DNA of 64,000 nt from Cryobacterium mannosilyticum. GTDB lineage: Bacteria > Actinomycetota > Actinomycetes > Actinomycetales > Microbacteriaceae. The stretch is taken from the NCBI RefSeq assembly GCF_004402705.1, contig NZ_SOFM01000043.1, positions 76,301-140,300 of the forward strand. Direction: 5' to 3'. Numbering within the stretch: the stretch's first letter is position 1; each line of letters begins with the position of its first letter. Below the pieces are notes generated by a model. It saw only the letters and a list, made by a program, of their open reading frames with translations. It was not told the origin of the DNA and made no database searches. Shown one piece after another: positions 34,186-42,012 of this stretch. A program made the position numbers and the translations under genes.

Positions 34186-35490
34186 CTACGGCATCGGCAG
34201 GGCTGAGGCCTGCTGGCGCTTCGTGACGATCGCGAGCACCACCAGGAGCACCCAACCCGACTCGATCAGCATCCGGCTCTCCGCCACGCTCTGGGCGAGG
34301 AGGGCGGCCAGCAGCAGCAGCGGCAGCAGGGCGGACGCCGCATACGGTTCGGTGTCGGCGATCCCACGGCGGGGCCGGTCGACCGCGAGGAACCAGGACC
34401 GCCACAGCGTCGACAGCACGAGCGCCGCGAACACGACCAGGCCGACGATGCCGAGCTGCAGCCACACGTCGAGCCAGGCGTCGTGCGCCTGCAGATAGAC
34501 GACGCCCTTGCGCTCGGCCAGGCCCTTGAACGGCTCGGCCCAGGGGGCCCAGTAGCTGACCCAGCCCCAGCCGAAGACGGGGCGTTCGCTTGCGGCCTCG
34601 ATCACGCCGCGCCAGATGTCGATCCGGCCGGTGACGTCGGGACTCTTGCCGAATACCGCGAGCAGCTGCGGGGTGAAGGCGGCCACGGCAGCGCCGGCGG
34701 CGACGACGGATGCCGCAGCCGCCAGATAGACCGGACGACGCCGGTGCGGTCCGCGATGTCTCGTCCACAGCGCGAAGACGAGCACGACCGTGACGGCCCC
34801 GGCCGCCAGCGACACGGTCGCCGACCGGGTGAGCGCGAGCATGAGCACGGCGAGGGCCAGCCAGGCAATGCCCCAGCCCCGGCGCACGGTGCCCGCCGCG
34901 AGTTGCACGGCGAAGACGATCACGGCGAGCAGGGCGACGAAGCCGAGCAGGTTGCGGTTGGCGAGGATTCCCTCGATCGGGCCGCCGTGCAGGAGCAGGG
35001 CGCGGGACCAGTAGAACGCCTGCGGCACCTTCTCGGTGCCGTAGTCGACCCAGAACGGGAGCACCGGGTGCCGGATGAACACGGCGACGACAGCCTCGAA
35101 GACGAGGGACAGGGCGAGCACCCAGCGCAGGGCGCCGCCGAGGGCGCGGAGCAGTTCGACCCAGCTCAGGCAGAGCGCGAGGAAGACCGCGGCGACCGTG
35201 GTGGCCCACTGCAGGGTCACCCCGATCAGGGAGGCACCCAGGTAATTCGACCAGGCCAGTGACAGGGTCGCCAGCAGGAGGAAGGCTCCGACGGATTTCG
35301 GGAACCGGGTCCAGTTCCAGTCGGGCTTCAGGCGCACCAGCCCGACGATGCTGCCGGCGAGCATGACGAGGGCGATCGCGCCGAAGCCCCACCAGCCGAA
35401 CAGGCTGCGCCAGAACTGCCCGGCGAAGAGCGTGAAGAAGACCAGGGTCGCGAAGGTGCGAACGACGAATCGGCTCTGGACGGCGGGCAT
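34186..35490 (-). CDS. O-antigen ligase/polymerase-like protein (second Wzy/WaaL paralogue)
   Basis: 434 residues, similar architecture to its neighbour: GGPIEGILANRNLLGFVALL, then TGRIDIWRGVIEAASERPVF, GWGWVSYW and AHDAWLDVWLQLGIVGLVVF. The His in QAHDAWLD corresponds to the His often conserved in WaaL/Wzy ligases; the downstream paralogue has LNAFLDVYFQ there and lacks it. The two may have split roles (one ligase, one polymerase). Start ATG 35490 has no ribosome site but a TAGCCT box 7 bp upstream, so it looks leaderless. Confidence 0.85.
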   Translation of the reverse strand: MPAVQSRFVVRTFATLVFFTLFAGQFWRSLFGWWGFGAIALVMLAGSIVGLVRLKPDWNWTRFPKSVGAFLLLATLSLAWSNYLGASLIGVTLQWATTVAAVFLALCLSWVELLRALGGALRWVLALSLVFEAVVAVFIRHPVLPFWVDYGTEKVPQAFYWSRALLLHGGPIEGILANRNLLGFVALLAVIVFAVQLAAGTVRRGWGIAWLALAVLMLALTRSATVSLAAGAVTVVLVFALWTRHRGPHRRRPVYLAAAASVVAAGAAVAAFTPQLLAVFGKSPDVTGRIDIWRGVIEAASERPVFGWGWVSYWAPWAEPFKGLAERKGVVYLQAHDAWLDVWLQLGIVGLVVFAALVLSTLWRSWFLAVDRPRRGIADTEPYAASALLPLLLLAALLAQSVAESRMLIESGWVLLVVLAIVTKRQQASALPMP

Positions 35491-35497
35491 GTGTCTA

Positions 35498-35503
35498 AGG
35501 CTA
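35498..35503 (-). promoter_or_regulatory. -10-like element TAGCCT for leaderless Wzy-like operon
   Basis: Minus-strand TAGCCT, 7 bp before ATG 35490, with no Shine-Dalgarno between. Confidence 0.5.
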
Positions 35504-35598
35504 GTGGGGCATCCGTTGAGAACCGCTCAGGGCGGCGCGCTCTCATCCGCGCTGGTGGCCGAGCGGGTCGCCCAGACCGCCATTGCCCGCGGCTTGCT

Positions 35599-35683
35599 GT
35601 CAAATTCGACGGAGATTTTGGCGTTTTGGCGCCTCTCGGGCCGGTTTTGAGCCGATTCGGGCAGAATTACCGTCGAATTCGAC
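35599..35683 (+). repeat. 85-bp palindromic-end element, copy 1 (forward)
   Basis: First of four copies. Left end GTCAAATTCGACGGAGATTT, right end complementary to GTCGAATTCGACGGTAATTC, so the outer ~22 bp form an imperfect inverted repeat around a GC-rich centre that differs between copies. It lies in the 256-bp divergent gap between the Wzy-like gene and the CoA-disulfide reductase gene. Orientation is defined by the end carrying GTCAAATTCGAC being on the left. Confidence 0.9.
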
Positions 35684-35721
35684 CGGCTCGACCGGCGGAC
35701 GGGAACCGACCACGGATTTTG

Positions 35722-35740
35722 ATACCCCATGGGGTATAGT
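35722..35740 (+). promoter_or_regulatory. CstR-type operator overlapping a -10 box
   Basis: ATACCCCATGGGGTAT (35722-35737) is a perfect 16-bp palindrome of the CsoR/CstR operator form (G/C tract flanked by ATA/TAT). Its right end is part of TATAGT (35735-35740), a -10-like box 6 bp before ATG 35747. Binding by the CstR encoded at the end of this operon would block the promoter; persulfide would release it. Confidence 0.8.
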
Positions 35741-35746
35741 GAGGCT

Positions 35747-37417
35747 ATGAAAACAGTAATCGTGGGCGGAGTCGCGGGTGGAATGTCGGCGGCGACGCGG
35801 TTGCGCCGGCTGGACGAGGCGGCCGAGATCATCGTATTCGAGCGGGGACGCTACGTCTCGTTCGCGAACTGTGGGTTGCCCTATTACGTGGGCGGCGTCA
35901 TCCGTGACCGGGGCGACCTGCTGCTGCAGACGCCGGAGTCCCTCGCCAGCCGGTTCCGCCTGGACGTGCGGATCGACCACGAGGTGACCCGGATCGATCG
36001 CGAGTCGAAGACGGTCTTCGTGCGCGACACGCTCACCGGGGAGGAAGCCTCCGAGAGCTATGACCGGCTGATCCTCGCCGCCGGGGCAACCACGCGCAGC
36101 GTGCTGGCCCACTCCGACATTCCCGTGCACACCCTGCGCACGGTCGATGACGTCGACCGGATCACCGCGATCCTCGACGCCGCTGCCAGCCCGGTCTCCG
36201 CCGTCGTCATCGGCGCCGGTTTCATCGGCCTCGAGGCCGTCGAGAACCTCGTGCTGCGCGGCGTCGCCGTGACCGCGGTCGAGTTCGGCCCCCAGATCCT
36301 CGGCCCGCTCGACGCCGAAATGGCGGCCCCCGTGCTCGACGCGCTGCGGGCGAAGGGCGTGGACGTGCGCCTCGGCACCGCGGTGAAGGGCACCTTCGGC
36401 GGCCGGGTGCAGCTCAGCGACGACACCGACGTCGCGGCCGACTTCCTGATCGAGGCCACCGGCGTGCGACCGGACACCTCCCTGGCCGAGCAGGCCGGGC
36501 TCCGGATCGGCGAGAGCGGCGGGATCTGGGTGGACGACACCCAGCGGACCAGCGACCCCTCGATCTACGCGGTCGGCGACGGGGTGGAGAAGGTCGACGC
36601 GATCAACGCCCAGCCCACCCGGATCGCGATGGCCGGGCTGGCCAACCGCCACGGGCGCGCATCCGCCGACAGCATCGCCGGCACTCCCGCCTCGGCCGCC
36701 CCCGCGTTCGGCGCCGCCATCGTCGGCGTGTTCGGCATCACCGTGGCCATGGTCGGCTGGAGCGAGCGGCGCCTCGTCGCCGAGGCGAGACCGCACCGGA
36801 TCGCGCACACCCACCCGGCCAGCCACGCCACCTATTACCCGGGGGCCGAGACCATGTCGATCAAGCTGCTCATCGACTCCGAGACGGACGCCATCCTCGG
36901 CGCCCAGATCGTCGGCGGCAGCGGGGTGGACAAGCGGATCGACATCCTGGCCACCGCGATGGCCGGCGGGATCACGGCATCCGCCCTGACCCGGCTCGAG
37001 CTGGCCTACGCGCCGCAGTACGCATCGGCCAAGGACCCGATCAACCAGCTCGGCTACGTCGCCGACAACCTCGCGACCGGCTCGACCCGGAACCTGCAGT
37101 GGCACGAACTGGAATCGGCGCTGGAGGACGGTGCCGTGCTGATCGACGTGCGCACCAGCGGCGAATTCGCCGCGGGCAGCATCCCGGGCGCCGTGAACGT
37201 GCCGCTGGACGACCTCAGGGAGCGCCTGGCCGAATTGCCGGATGCCCCGCTCGTCGTGCACTGCCAGGTCGGGCAGCGCGGGCACACCGCCGCCCGTATC
37301 CTGAGCCAGAACGGTTTCGACGTTCGGAACCTCGACGGCGGCTACCGCACCTGGACCGCCGGCGTCTCCACCCTCACCCCCGCTCCCGCCCCCGTTCCCG
37401 AAAGGATCCCGGCATGA
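35747..37417 (+). CDS. CoA-disulfide reductase with C-terminal rhodanese domain
   Basis: 556 residues. FAD-binding VIVGGVAGGMSAATRLRRL at the N-terminus, single redox Cys in SFANCGLPYYVGG (about residue 43), NAD-binding VIGAGFIGLEAVENL, second FAD motif IYAVGDGVEKVDA, and the dimerisation domain to about residue 450 (LELAYAPQYASAKDPINQL). Residues about 460-545 are a rhodanese domain (VLIDVRTSGEFAAGSIPG, active Cys in VVHCQVGQRGH). CoADR-rhodanese fusions reduce CoA persulfide and polysulfide, giving a role in sulfide/persulfide detoxification. First gene of a three-gene operon ending in CstR; overlaps the rhodanese gene by ATGA. Confidence 0.93.
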   Translation: MKTVIVGGVAGGMSAATRLRRLDEAAEIIVFERGRYVSFANCGLPYYVGGVIRDRGDLLLQTPESLASRFRLDVRIDHEVTRIDRESKTVFVRDTLTGEEASESYDRLILAAGATTRSVLAHSDIPVHTLRTVDDVDRITAILDAAASPVSAVVIGAGFIGLEAVENLVLRGVAVTAVEFGPQILGPLDAEMAAPVLDALRAKGVDVRLGTAVKGTFGGRVQLSDDTDVAADFLIEATGVRPDTSLAEQAGLRIGESGGIWVDDTQRTSDPSIYAVGDGVEKVDAINAQPTRIAMAGLANRHGRASADSIAGTPASAAPAFGAAIVGVFGITVAMVGWSERRLVAEARPHRIAHTHPASHATYYPGAETMSIKLLIDSETDAILGAQIVGGSGVDKRIDILATAMAGGITASALTRLELAYAPQYASAKDPINQLGYVADNLATGSTRNLQWHELESALEDGAVLIDVRTSGEFAAGSIPGAVNVPLDDLRERLAELPDAPLVVHCQVGQRGHTAARILSQNGFDVRNLDGGYRTWTAGVSTLTPAPAPVPERIPA

Positions 37418-37716
37418 ACGAGATCACCGTCGCCGACCTGTCCGCGCTTCCCGCTCCCGTCGTGATCGACGTGCGCGAGCCGTTCGAATACGCCGACGGC
37501 CACATCGCCGGCGTCACCCACATCCCGCTCGGCGAACTGGTGCAGCGCGTCGACGAGGTTCCCCGCCAGGGGCCGGTCTACCTGGTCTGCGCGGTCGGCG
37601 GGCGCAGCGCCCAGGCGACGGCGTTCCTGGCCGACCAGGGCGTCGACGCCGTCAACGTCTCCGGCGGCATGACCTCCTGGCGGCAGGCCGGGCTTCCCAT
37701 CGAACGAAAGGCGTGA
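37414..37716 (+). CDS. Single-domain rhodanese sulfurtransferase
   Basis: 100 residues, one rhodanese domain: VVIDVREPFEYADGHIAGVT, then the active loop VYLVCAVGGRSAQ with catalytic Cys, and GGMTSWRQAGLPI at the end. It transfers sulfane sulfur, probably between glutathione-like or CoA persulfides and the reductase upstream. ATG 37414 overlaps the upstream stop as ATGA. The frame continues upstream only as a shadow of the reductase gene. Confidence 0.93.
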   Translation: MNEITVADLSALPAPVVIDVREPFEYADGHIAGVTHIPLGELVQRVDEVPRQGPVYLVCAVGGRSAQATAFLADQGVDAVNVSGGMTSWRQAGLPIERKA

Positions 37717-37718
37717 CC

Positions 37719-37985
37719 ATGACGACCGACGACACGGCCCAGCAGAAGAAGATCATCAACCGCCTCCGCCGGGCCCAGGGCCAGCTCGCGGCGGTCATCA
37801 CAGCCGTCGAGGCCGGCGGCAGCTGCAAGGATGTCGTCACCCAGCTCGCCGCGGTGTCGAGCGCCCTCGACCGCGCGGGCTTCGTGATCGTGTCCACGGC
37901 CATGCGCGAGTGCCTCGACAACCCGGGCGCGGAGAACACCCTCACCGTGGACGAGCTCGAGAAGCTGTTCCTCACCCTCGCCTGA
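37719..37985 (+). CDS. cstR: CstR persulfide-sensing repressor (CsoR/RcnR family)
   Basis: 88 residues, the DUF156 four-helix fold: IINRLRRAQGQLAAVITAVE, then GGSCKDVVTQLAAVSSALDR and FVIVSTAMRECLDNPG. The first Cys (SCKDV) and the second (MREC) match the two Cys of CsoR-family proteins, but the Cu-ligand His of CsoR, four residues before the second Cys, is Ala here. This two-Cys, no-His pattern is that of CstR, which senses persulfides by forming a di- or trisulfide link. ATG 37719 has AAAGG 7 bp upstream; GTG 37713 is an alternative. It should repress its own operon through the palindrome at 35722. Confidence 0.9.
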   Translation: MTTDDTAQQKKIINRLRRAQGQLAAVITAVEAGGSCKDVVTQLAAVSSALDRAGFVIVSTAMRECLDNPGAENTLTVDELEKLFLTLA

Positions 37986-38035
37986 CCGCCCAGCCCGACC
38001 ACCGGGCGCTGGACGGGCATTAGCGGCGGGCGGCG

Positions 38036-39214
38036 CTAGACGAAGGCGGCCTGGCCGGTGATCGTGCGACCGACGATCAGGGTGTTCATCTCCTGGGTGC
38101 CCTCGTATGAGTAGATCGCCTCCGCATCGGAGAAGAAGCGGGCGACGTCGTAGGAGAGCACGATCCCGTTGCCGCCGAAGAGTTCCCGGCACCAGGCGAC
38201 CGTCTCGCGCATCCTCGCCGTCGTGTAGAGCTTGGCCAGCGCGGAGTGCTCGTCGCGCTGGCTGCCCTCGTCCTGCATCTGCGAGACCCGCACCACCATG
38301 GCCAGGCTCGCCGTGATGTTGCCGAGCGACTTCACGAGCAGGTCCTGCACCAGCTGGTGCCCGCCGATCGGCTTGCCGAACTGCTCGCGCTCCTTCGAAT
38401 ACGCCACGGCGGCCTCGTAGGCTCCCATCGCCGTGCCCACTGCGGCCCAGGACACCTCGGCCCGGGTCAGGCGCAGCACCTTCGCGGCGTCCTTGAACGA
38501 GTTGGCGTTCTGCAGCCGGTTGCGTTCGGGCACCACGACGTTGTCGAGGGTGATGTCGGCGTTCTGCACGGCTCGGAGGCTGATCTTGCCCTCGATCTTG
38601 GTGGCCGTGTAGCCGGGGGCGTCCGTGTGCACGATGAAACCCTTGACCTGCCCGTCCGCGGTGTCCTTCGCCCAGATGATGGTGATGTCCGAGAAGGTCG
38701 CATTGCCGATCCAGCGCTTGGCCCCGTTCAGCAGCCAGACGTCGCCGTCGCGGGTTGCCGTGGTGCGCAGGCCCTGCGCCGCGTCGGAGCCGGAGAGCGG
38801 CTCCGTCAGCCCGAACGCGCCGACGATCTCGCCGGAGGCCAGCCGGGGCAGCCATTCGTCGCGCTGCTCCTGCGACCCGGTCGTAGAGATGGTGCCGCAG
38901 GCCAGCCCGTTCTGCACGCCGACGAAGGTGGCGACGGATGCGTCCACCCGGGCGATTTCCAGCGCCACGAAGCCGCGGAACACGGCCGAGTTCGGAAACG
39001 GCCGTGTCTCCGGCCAGCCGAAGGAGTACGCGCCGAGTTCGGCCAGCGGCCGGATGACCTCCTCCGGGAACTCGGCGCGCTCCCAGCATCCGTTCGCGAT
39101 CGGCCTGACGTCCGATTCGAGGTAGGCGCGCAGCCTGGTCAGGGCCGCCTTCTCCGGGTCGCTGAGCAGGTTCTCATAGCCGTAGACGTCACTGGCGAGT
39201 GGCTCGAAAGTCAT
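38036..39214 (-). CDS. Acyl-CoA dehydrogenase (glutaryl-CoA dehydrogenase-like)
   Basis: 392 residues. Typical marks: AFGLTEPLSGSDAAQGLRTT, LNGAKRWIGNATFSDITIIW, EREQFGKPIGGHQLVQDLLV, and YEGTQEMNTLIVGRTITGQ carrying the Glu that acts as catalytic base in glutaryl-CoA dehydrogenases. It is an FAD enzyme that forms the alpha-beta double bond of an acyl-CoA; substrate unknown. ATG 39214 is preferred because GGAG lies 7 bp upstream; ATG 39226 is possible. It is a single gene, divergent from manA across about 130 bp and convergent with cstR. Not clearly linked to the sulfide operon. Confidence 0.9.
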   Translation of the reverse strand: MTFEPLASDVYGYENLLSDPEKAALTRLRAYLESDVRPIANGCWERAEFPEEVIRPLAELGAYSFGWPETRPFPNSAVFRGFVALEIARVDASVATFVGVQNGLACGTISTTGSQEQRDEWLPRLASGEIVGAFGLTEPLSGSDAAQGLRTTATRDGDVWLLNGAKRWIGNATFSDITIIWAKDTADGQVKGFIVHTDAPGYTATKIEGKISLRAVQNADITLDNVVVPERNRLQNANSFKDAAKVLRLTRAEVSWAAVGTAMGAYEAAVAYSKEREQFGKPIGGHQLVQDLLVKSLGNITASLAMVVRVSQMQDEGSQRDEHSALAKLYTTARMRETVAWCRELFGGNGIVLSYDVARFFSDAEAIYSYEGTQEMNTLIVGRTITGQAAFV

Positions 39215-39346
39215 TGGGTGCTCCATTGCAGGGTGCGACGGCCTCGCGTGCGGCGATCGGCGAATTCCCGCCAGCCTAGGTGGCGGGTCTGGGTCGGCCG
39301 AAAGCGCTTGGTAGTTTGGTCTAAACCGAGTAGTACAGGAGCCAGC

Positions 39347-40630
39347 ATGTTTGTGGGCATCGCCAATTCACCCCGGAACTACGCCTGGGGCTCCACTACC
39401 GCGATCGCGGGCCTGCTCGGGCACGCCCCCTCCGGCAAACCGGAGGCCGAACTGTGGCTGGGCGCCCACCCCGGCTCACCGTCGGTCATCACCGACCCGG
39501 AGCAGGTCGGCGGCTGCGCCACGCTCACCGAGTGGATCGCCGCAGCCCCGGAGGCCGCCCTCGGCGAGGCCCCGGCGCGCGCCTCAGGCGGAGCACCCCG
39601 GCTACCGTTCCTGATGAAGATCCTGGCCGCGGCGAGCCCGCTCTCCCTGCAGGCGCACCCCACCATGGAACGTGCCCGTTCGGGCTTCGCCCTGGAGAAC
39701 GAGGCCGGAATCCCGGTCGACGCCGCGGACCGCAACTACCGTGACCCCTTCCACAAGCCCGAGGTCATCTTCGCCCTGAGCGAGAGCTTCGAGGCTCTCT
39801 GCGGCTTCCGGGAGCCGGTGGAGATCCGGCGAATCCTCGGCGAGTTCCGCGCCCTCGACGTGGCGAGCGACGACCCGCAGCCCGGCGCCCTGGACGCCCT
39901 CGAACAGCGTCTGCTCGGCCCGGAGGCCCTCCGCGACACCGTCGACTGGCTGCTGCGCGACGGGCGCGGGGAAGACAGCGGCGAGGTCGCCTGGCTGGTC
40001 GAACGCGTCGTCGCCCTCGCAGGCAGCGCGGTCGGCCTGTCTCACGGCGGCGCCATCTTGGAGTTCCCGCTCGAGCTGGACACCGTGCGCAAGCTGGCCG
40101 TCGCCTATCCGGGCGACCCGGGCATCGTCATCTCCCTACTCACCAACCGGGTGTCGCTGCGCCGCGGCGAGGTGCTCTACCTGCCGGCCGGCAACATCCA
40201 CGCCTATCTCTCCGGCCTCGGGGTCGAACTGATGGCGGCCTCAGACAATGTGCTGCGCGGCGGTCTCACCCCCAAGCACATCGACGTCGACGAACTGCTC
40301 GACGTGCTCGAGTTCACGTCGCTGCCCGTGCCCTACCTCGCCCCCGTGTCCCACAGCCCAGGCGTGGCCGAATACCGCCCGGCCGTGGACGACTTCGCCC
40401 TGGTGCACATCGAGGCGGAGGCGGGAGCGGATGCCGCCGCCGGCGTTCCGATGCGTCAGTTCACGCTGACGGGACCCGGTATCGCCATCTGCACGGCCGG
40501 CGGATTCCTCGTGGCCGGGGCGACGTCATCCGTCACCCTCAAACGCGGCGAATCGGTCTACATCACGCCGGACGAGGGCACCCTGACCTTCGCCGGCTCC
40601 GGCGACGTGTTCCTGGCCACCACCCCCTGA
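39347..40630 (+). CDS. manA: Mannose-6-phosphate isomerase, class I
   Basis: 427 residues. Marks of the class I zinc enzyme: NSPRNYAWGSTTAIAGLLG, AELWLGAHPGSPS, MKILAAASPLSLQAHPTMER with zinc-binding Gln and His, DPFHKPEVIFALSESFEALC, EVLYLPAGNIHAYLSGLGVE and the active-site ASDNVLRGGLTPKHIDVDEL. It interconverts fructose-6-P and mannose-6-P, feeding GDP-mannose for the glycan enzymes in this window. ATG 39347 has an AGGAG ribosome site. The longer upstream frame is an antisense shadow of the dehydrogenase. Confidence 0.95.
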   Translation: MFVGIANSPRNYAWGSTTAIAGLLGHAPSGKPEAELWLGAHPGSPSVITDPEQVGGCATLTEWIAAAPEAALGEAPARASGGAPRLPFLMKILAAASPLSLQAHPTMERARSGFALENEAGIPVDAADRNYRDPFHKPEVIFALSESFEALCGFREPVEIRRILGEFRALDVASDDPQPGALDALEQRLLGPEALRDTVDWLLRDGRGEDSGEVAWLVERVVALAGSAVGLSHGGAILEFPLELDTVRKLAVAYPGDPGIVISLLTNRVSLRRGEVLYLPAGNIHAYLSGLGVELMAASDNVLRGGLTPKHIDVDELLDVLEFTSLPVPYLAPVSHSPGVAEYRPAVDDFALVHIEAEAGADAAAGVPMRQFTLTGPGIAICTAGGFLVAGATSSVTLKRGESVYITPDEGTLTFAGSGDVFLATTP

Positions 40631-40657
40631 CCCGCGCCCGCCGGTCGCCCGTCGCCC

Positions 40658-40742
40658 GTCGAATTCGACGGACTTTTTGCCGTTTGAGTCCGGAAATGCC
40701 GGGTTTCGGGCCATTCTCGGCAAAATCTCCGTCGAATTTGAC
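40658..40742 (-). repeat. 85-bp palindromic-end element, copy 2 (reverse)
   Basis: Begins GTCGAATTCGACGGACTTTT and ends with the complement of GTCAAATTCGACGGAGATTT, 27 bp after the manA stop. The centre holds its own small hairpin (CCGGAAATGCCGG). It is reversed relative to copy 1 and to copy 3, with which it brackets the AbiEi-like gene. Confidence 0.92.
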
Positions 40743-40860
40743 GTGCCCGAGACGAGTTGGGGAGCAGTGGATGCGCGCGTAGCTTCTCCACCGCAGGTGT
40801 GGAAACCGCGGGGCATCCACACAACGACGGATGTCGTCGGCCGGCTGACCCGTCAGTGCG

Positions 40861-41856
40861 ATGCTGCCCGGCATGCGCTCGCTGCCGAAGGACATCGCCG
40901 AACTCGGTTTGTTCGTCAAGCGGGCCGTGCTGCTGTCGAGGGGCTGGTCGGATCGGGATCTTCGCCGCGCGGTGAATCAAGGGACGATCCTTCGGATTCG
41001 CAAGGGGTGGTACTCGGTCCCCTCCGCGCCACGGTTCGCCGCGGAGGCATTCAGGATCGGCGGCCGCCTGGCCGGGTTGAGTTGCCTGAGCACCTGGGGA
41101 ATCTGGACCCCGGAGACCAGAAAGATCCACGTCACGGTGCCCGATGCCGCCCGCGGACTGCGAAGGCCCACTGACATGCGGGCGCCGTTTGATCGAGCAG
41201 ACGGTCACCGATATCGCGTGACCTGGAATGATGCCGCGACCGATCGGCACGCGTCATTCCGGTGGCGAACGAGCGTGATCGATGCGCTCGTGCATGTGCT
41301 GGAAAACCACGACCGGGTCACGTCGATAGTGTGTCTTGACGCGGCACTGCACAGCAGGGAGGAGGGTGGTGCCGGGATCGTGGAGTCGGATCTCGACGAG
41401 ATCTTCGCCCGCGCCCCTCAACGGGTTCAGGCCTGGCGCTCGCAGGTCGATGGGCGTGCGGGTTCAGGCGGCGAGACGGAATTCCGTCTTCTCGCGCTCG
41501 AGGCCGGAATCCCGTTCGTTCCCCAGCCTTTTGTCGCGGGTGTCGGTTTCCTGGACGGCCAAATCGGGCCGTCGGTCTTCGTCGAGGTCGATGGTGCGAA
41601 TTGGCACGACAACCCGGAGGCCTTCGCCGTCGACCGCGAACGCGACATCCTCGTGGCGGGCAAGAACGGGCGTGTCCTGCGGTTCAGCTATCCTCTGTTC
41701 CGCCGCAAATGGCAGCTCTGCGCAGCGGCCATGGCCAATGCCCTCGCCGACGATTACCGGCTGGCGAAGCAGACGGAATTCCCGGCCTTCCCCTGGCGCA
41801 TGCAGCCCCGCCCGGCCTCACGCCCGCCCCGCCCGGCCGACGTCGACGCCCCCTGA
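40861..41856 (+). CDS. AbiEi-like antitoxin-domain protein fused to DUF559/PD-(D/E)XK-like domain
   Basis: 331 residues. The N-terminus (about 1-75) has the AbiEi-like winged-helix pattern, KRAVLLSRGWSDRDLRRAVN then GTILRIRKGWYSV, followed by an AbiEi central part (GLSCLSTWGIWTPETRKIHV). The C-terminal 130 residues resemble DUF559/Vsr-like PD-(D/E)XK nucleases: GGETEFRLLALEAGI, FVEVDGANWHDNPEA, DRERDILVAGKNGRVLRFSY. Acidic residues of the core are present, so it may be an active nuclease, but no activity is shown. No partner toxin (AbiEii) is adjacent. It is bracketed by 85-bp elements in opposite orientation. ATG 40861 is used; ATG 40873 is possible. Confidence 0.75.
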   Translation: MLPGMRSLPKDIAELGLFVKRAVLLSRGWSDRDLRRAVNQGTILRIRKGWYSVPSAPRFAAEAFRIGGRLAGLSCLSTWGIWTPETRKIHVTVPDAARGLRRPTDMRAPFDRADGHRYRVTWNDAATDRHASFRWRTSVIDALVHVLENHDRVTSIVCLDAALHSREEGGAGIVESDLDEIFARAPQRVQAWRSQVDGRAGSGGETEFRLLALEAGIPFVPQPFVAGVGFLDGQIGPSVFVEVDGANWHDNPEAFAVDRERDILVAGKNGRVLRFSYPLFRRKWQLCAAAMANALADDYRLAKQTEFPAFPWRMQPRPASRPPRPADVDAP

Positions 41857-41891
41857 CCTGCAGACGCTGTCCTCCCGAGCGGTGCCAGCCG

Positions 41892-41976
41892 GTCAAATTC
41901 GACGGACTTTTTGCCGTTTTGCTGTCAGATATCCGGAAAAAACCGTGATTTGCGCAAAATTACCGTCGAATTCGAC
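41892..41976 (+). repeat. 85-bp palindromic-end element, copy 3 (forward)
   Basis: Begins GTCAAATTCGACGGACTTTT and ends with the complement of GTCGAATTCGACGGTAATTT, 35 bp after the AbiEi-like gene and just before the end of the convergent GlxA-type regulator gene. Same orientation as copy 1, opposite to copy 2. The centre is A-rich. Confidence 0.92.
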
Positions 41977-42012
41977 GGGCACGGGGCGAAACGGATGCCG
42001 CGCCCGGCCGGG

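Noticed and set aside
35599..35683. 85-bp elements as ordinary intrinsic terminators
   Set aside because: No trailing T-run after the right arm, and copy 1 lies between divergent genes where no terminator is needed.
35600..37285. 561-residue minus-strand open frame
   Set aside because: Antisense to the CoADR-rhodanese gene, whose motifs are complete.
40743..40860. TCCAC/GTGGA inverted repeats before the AbiEi-like gene as element ends
   Set aside because: Short and not repeated at the other side; probably an ordinary regulatory or chance hairpin.
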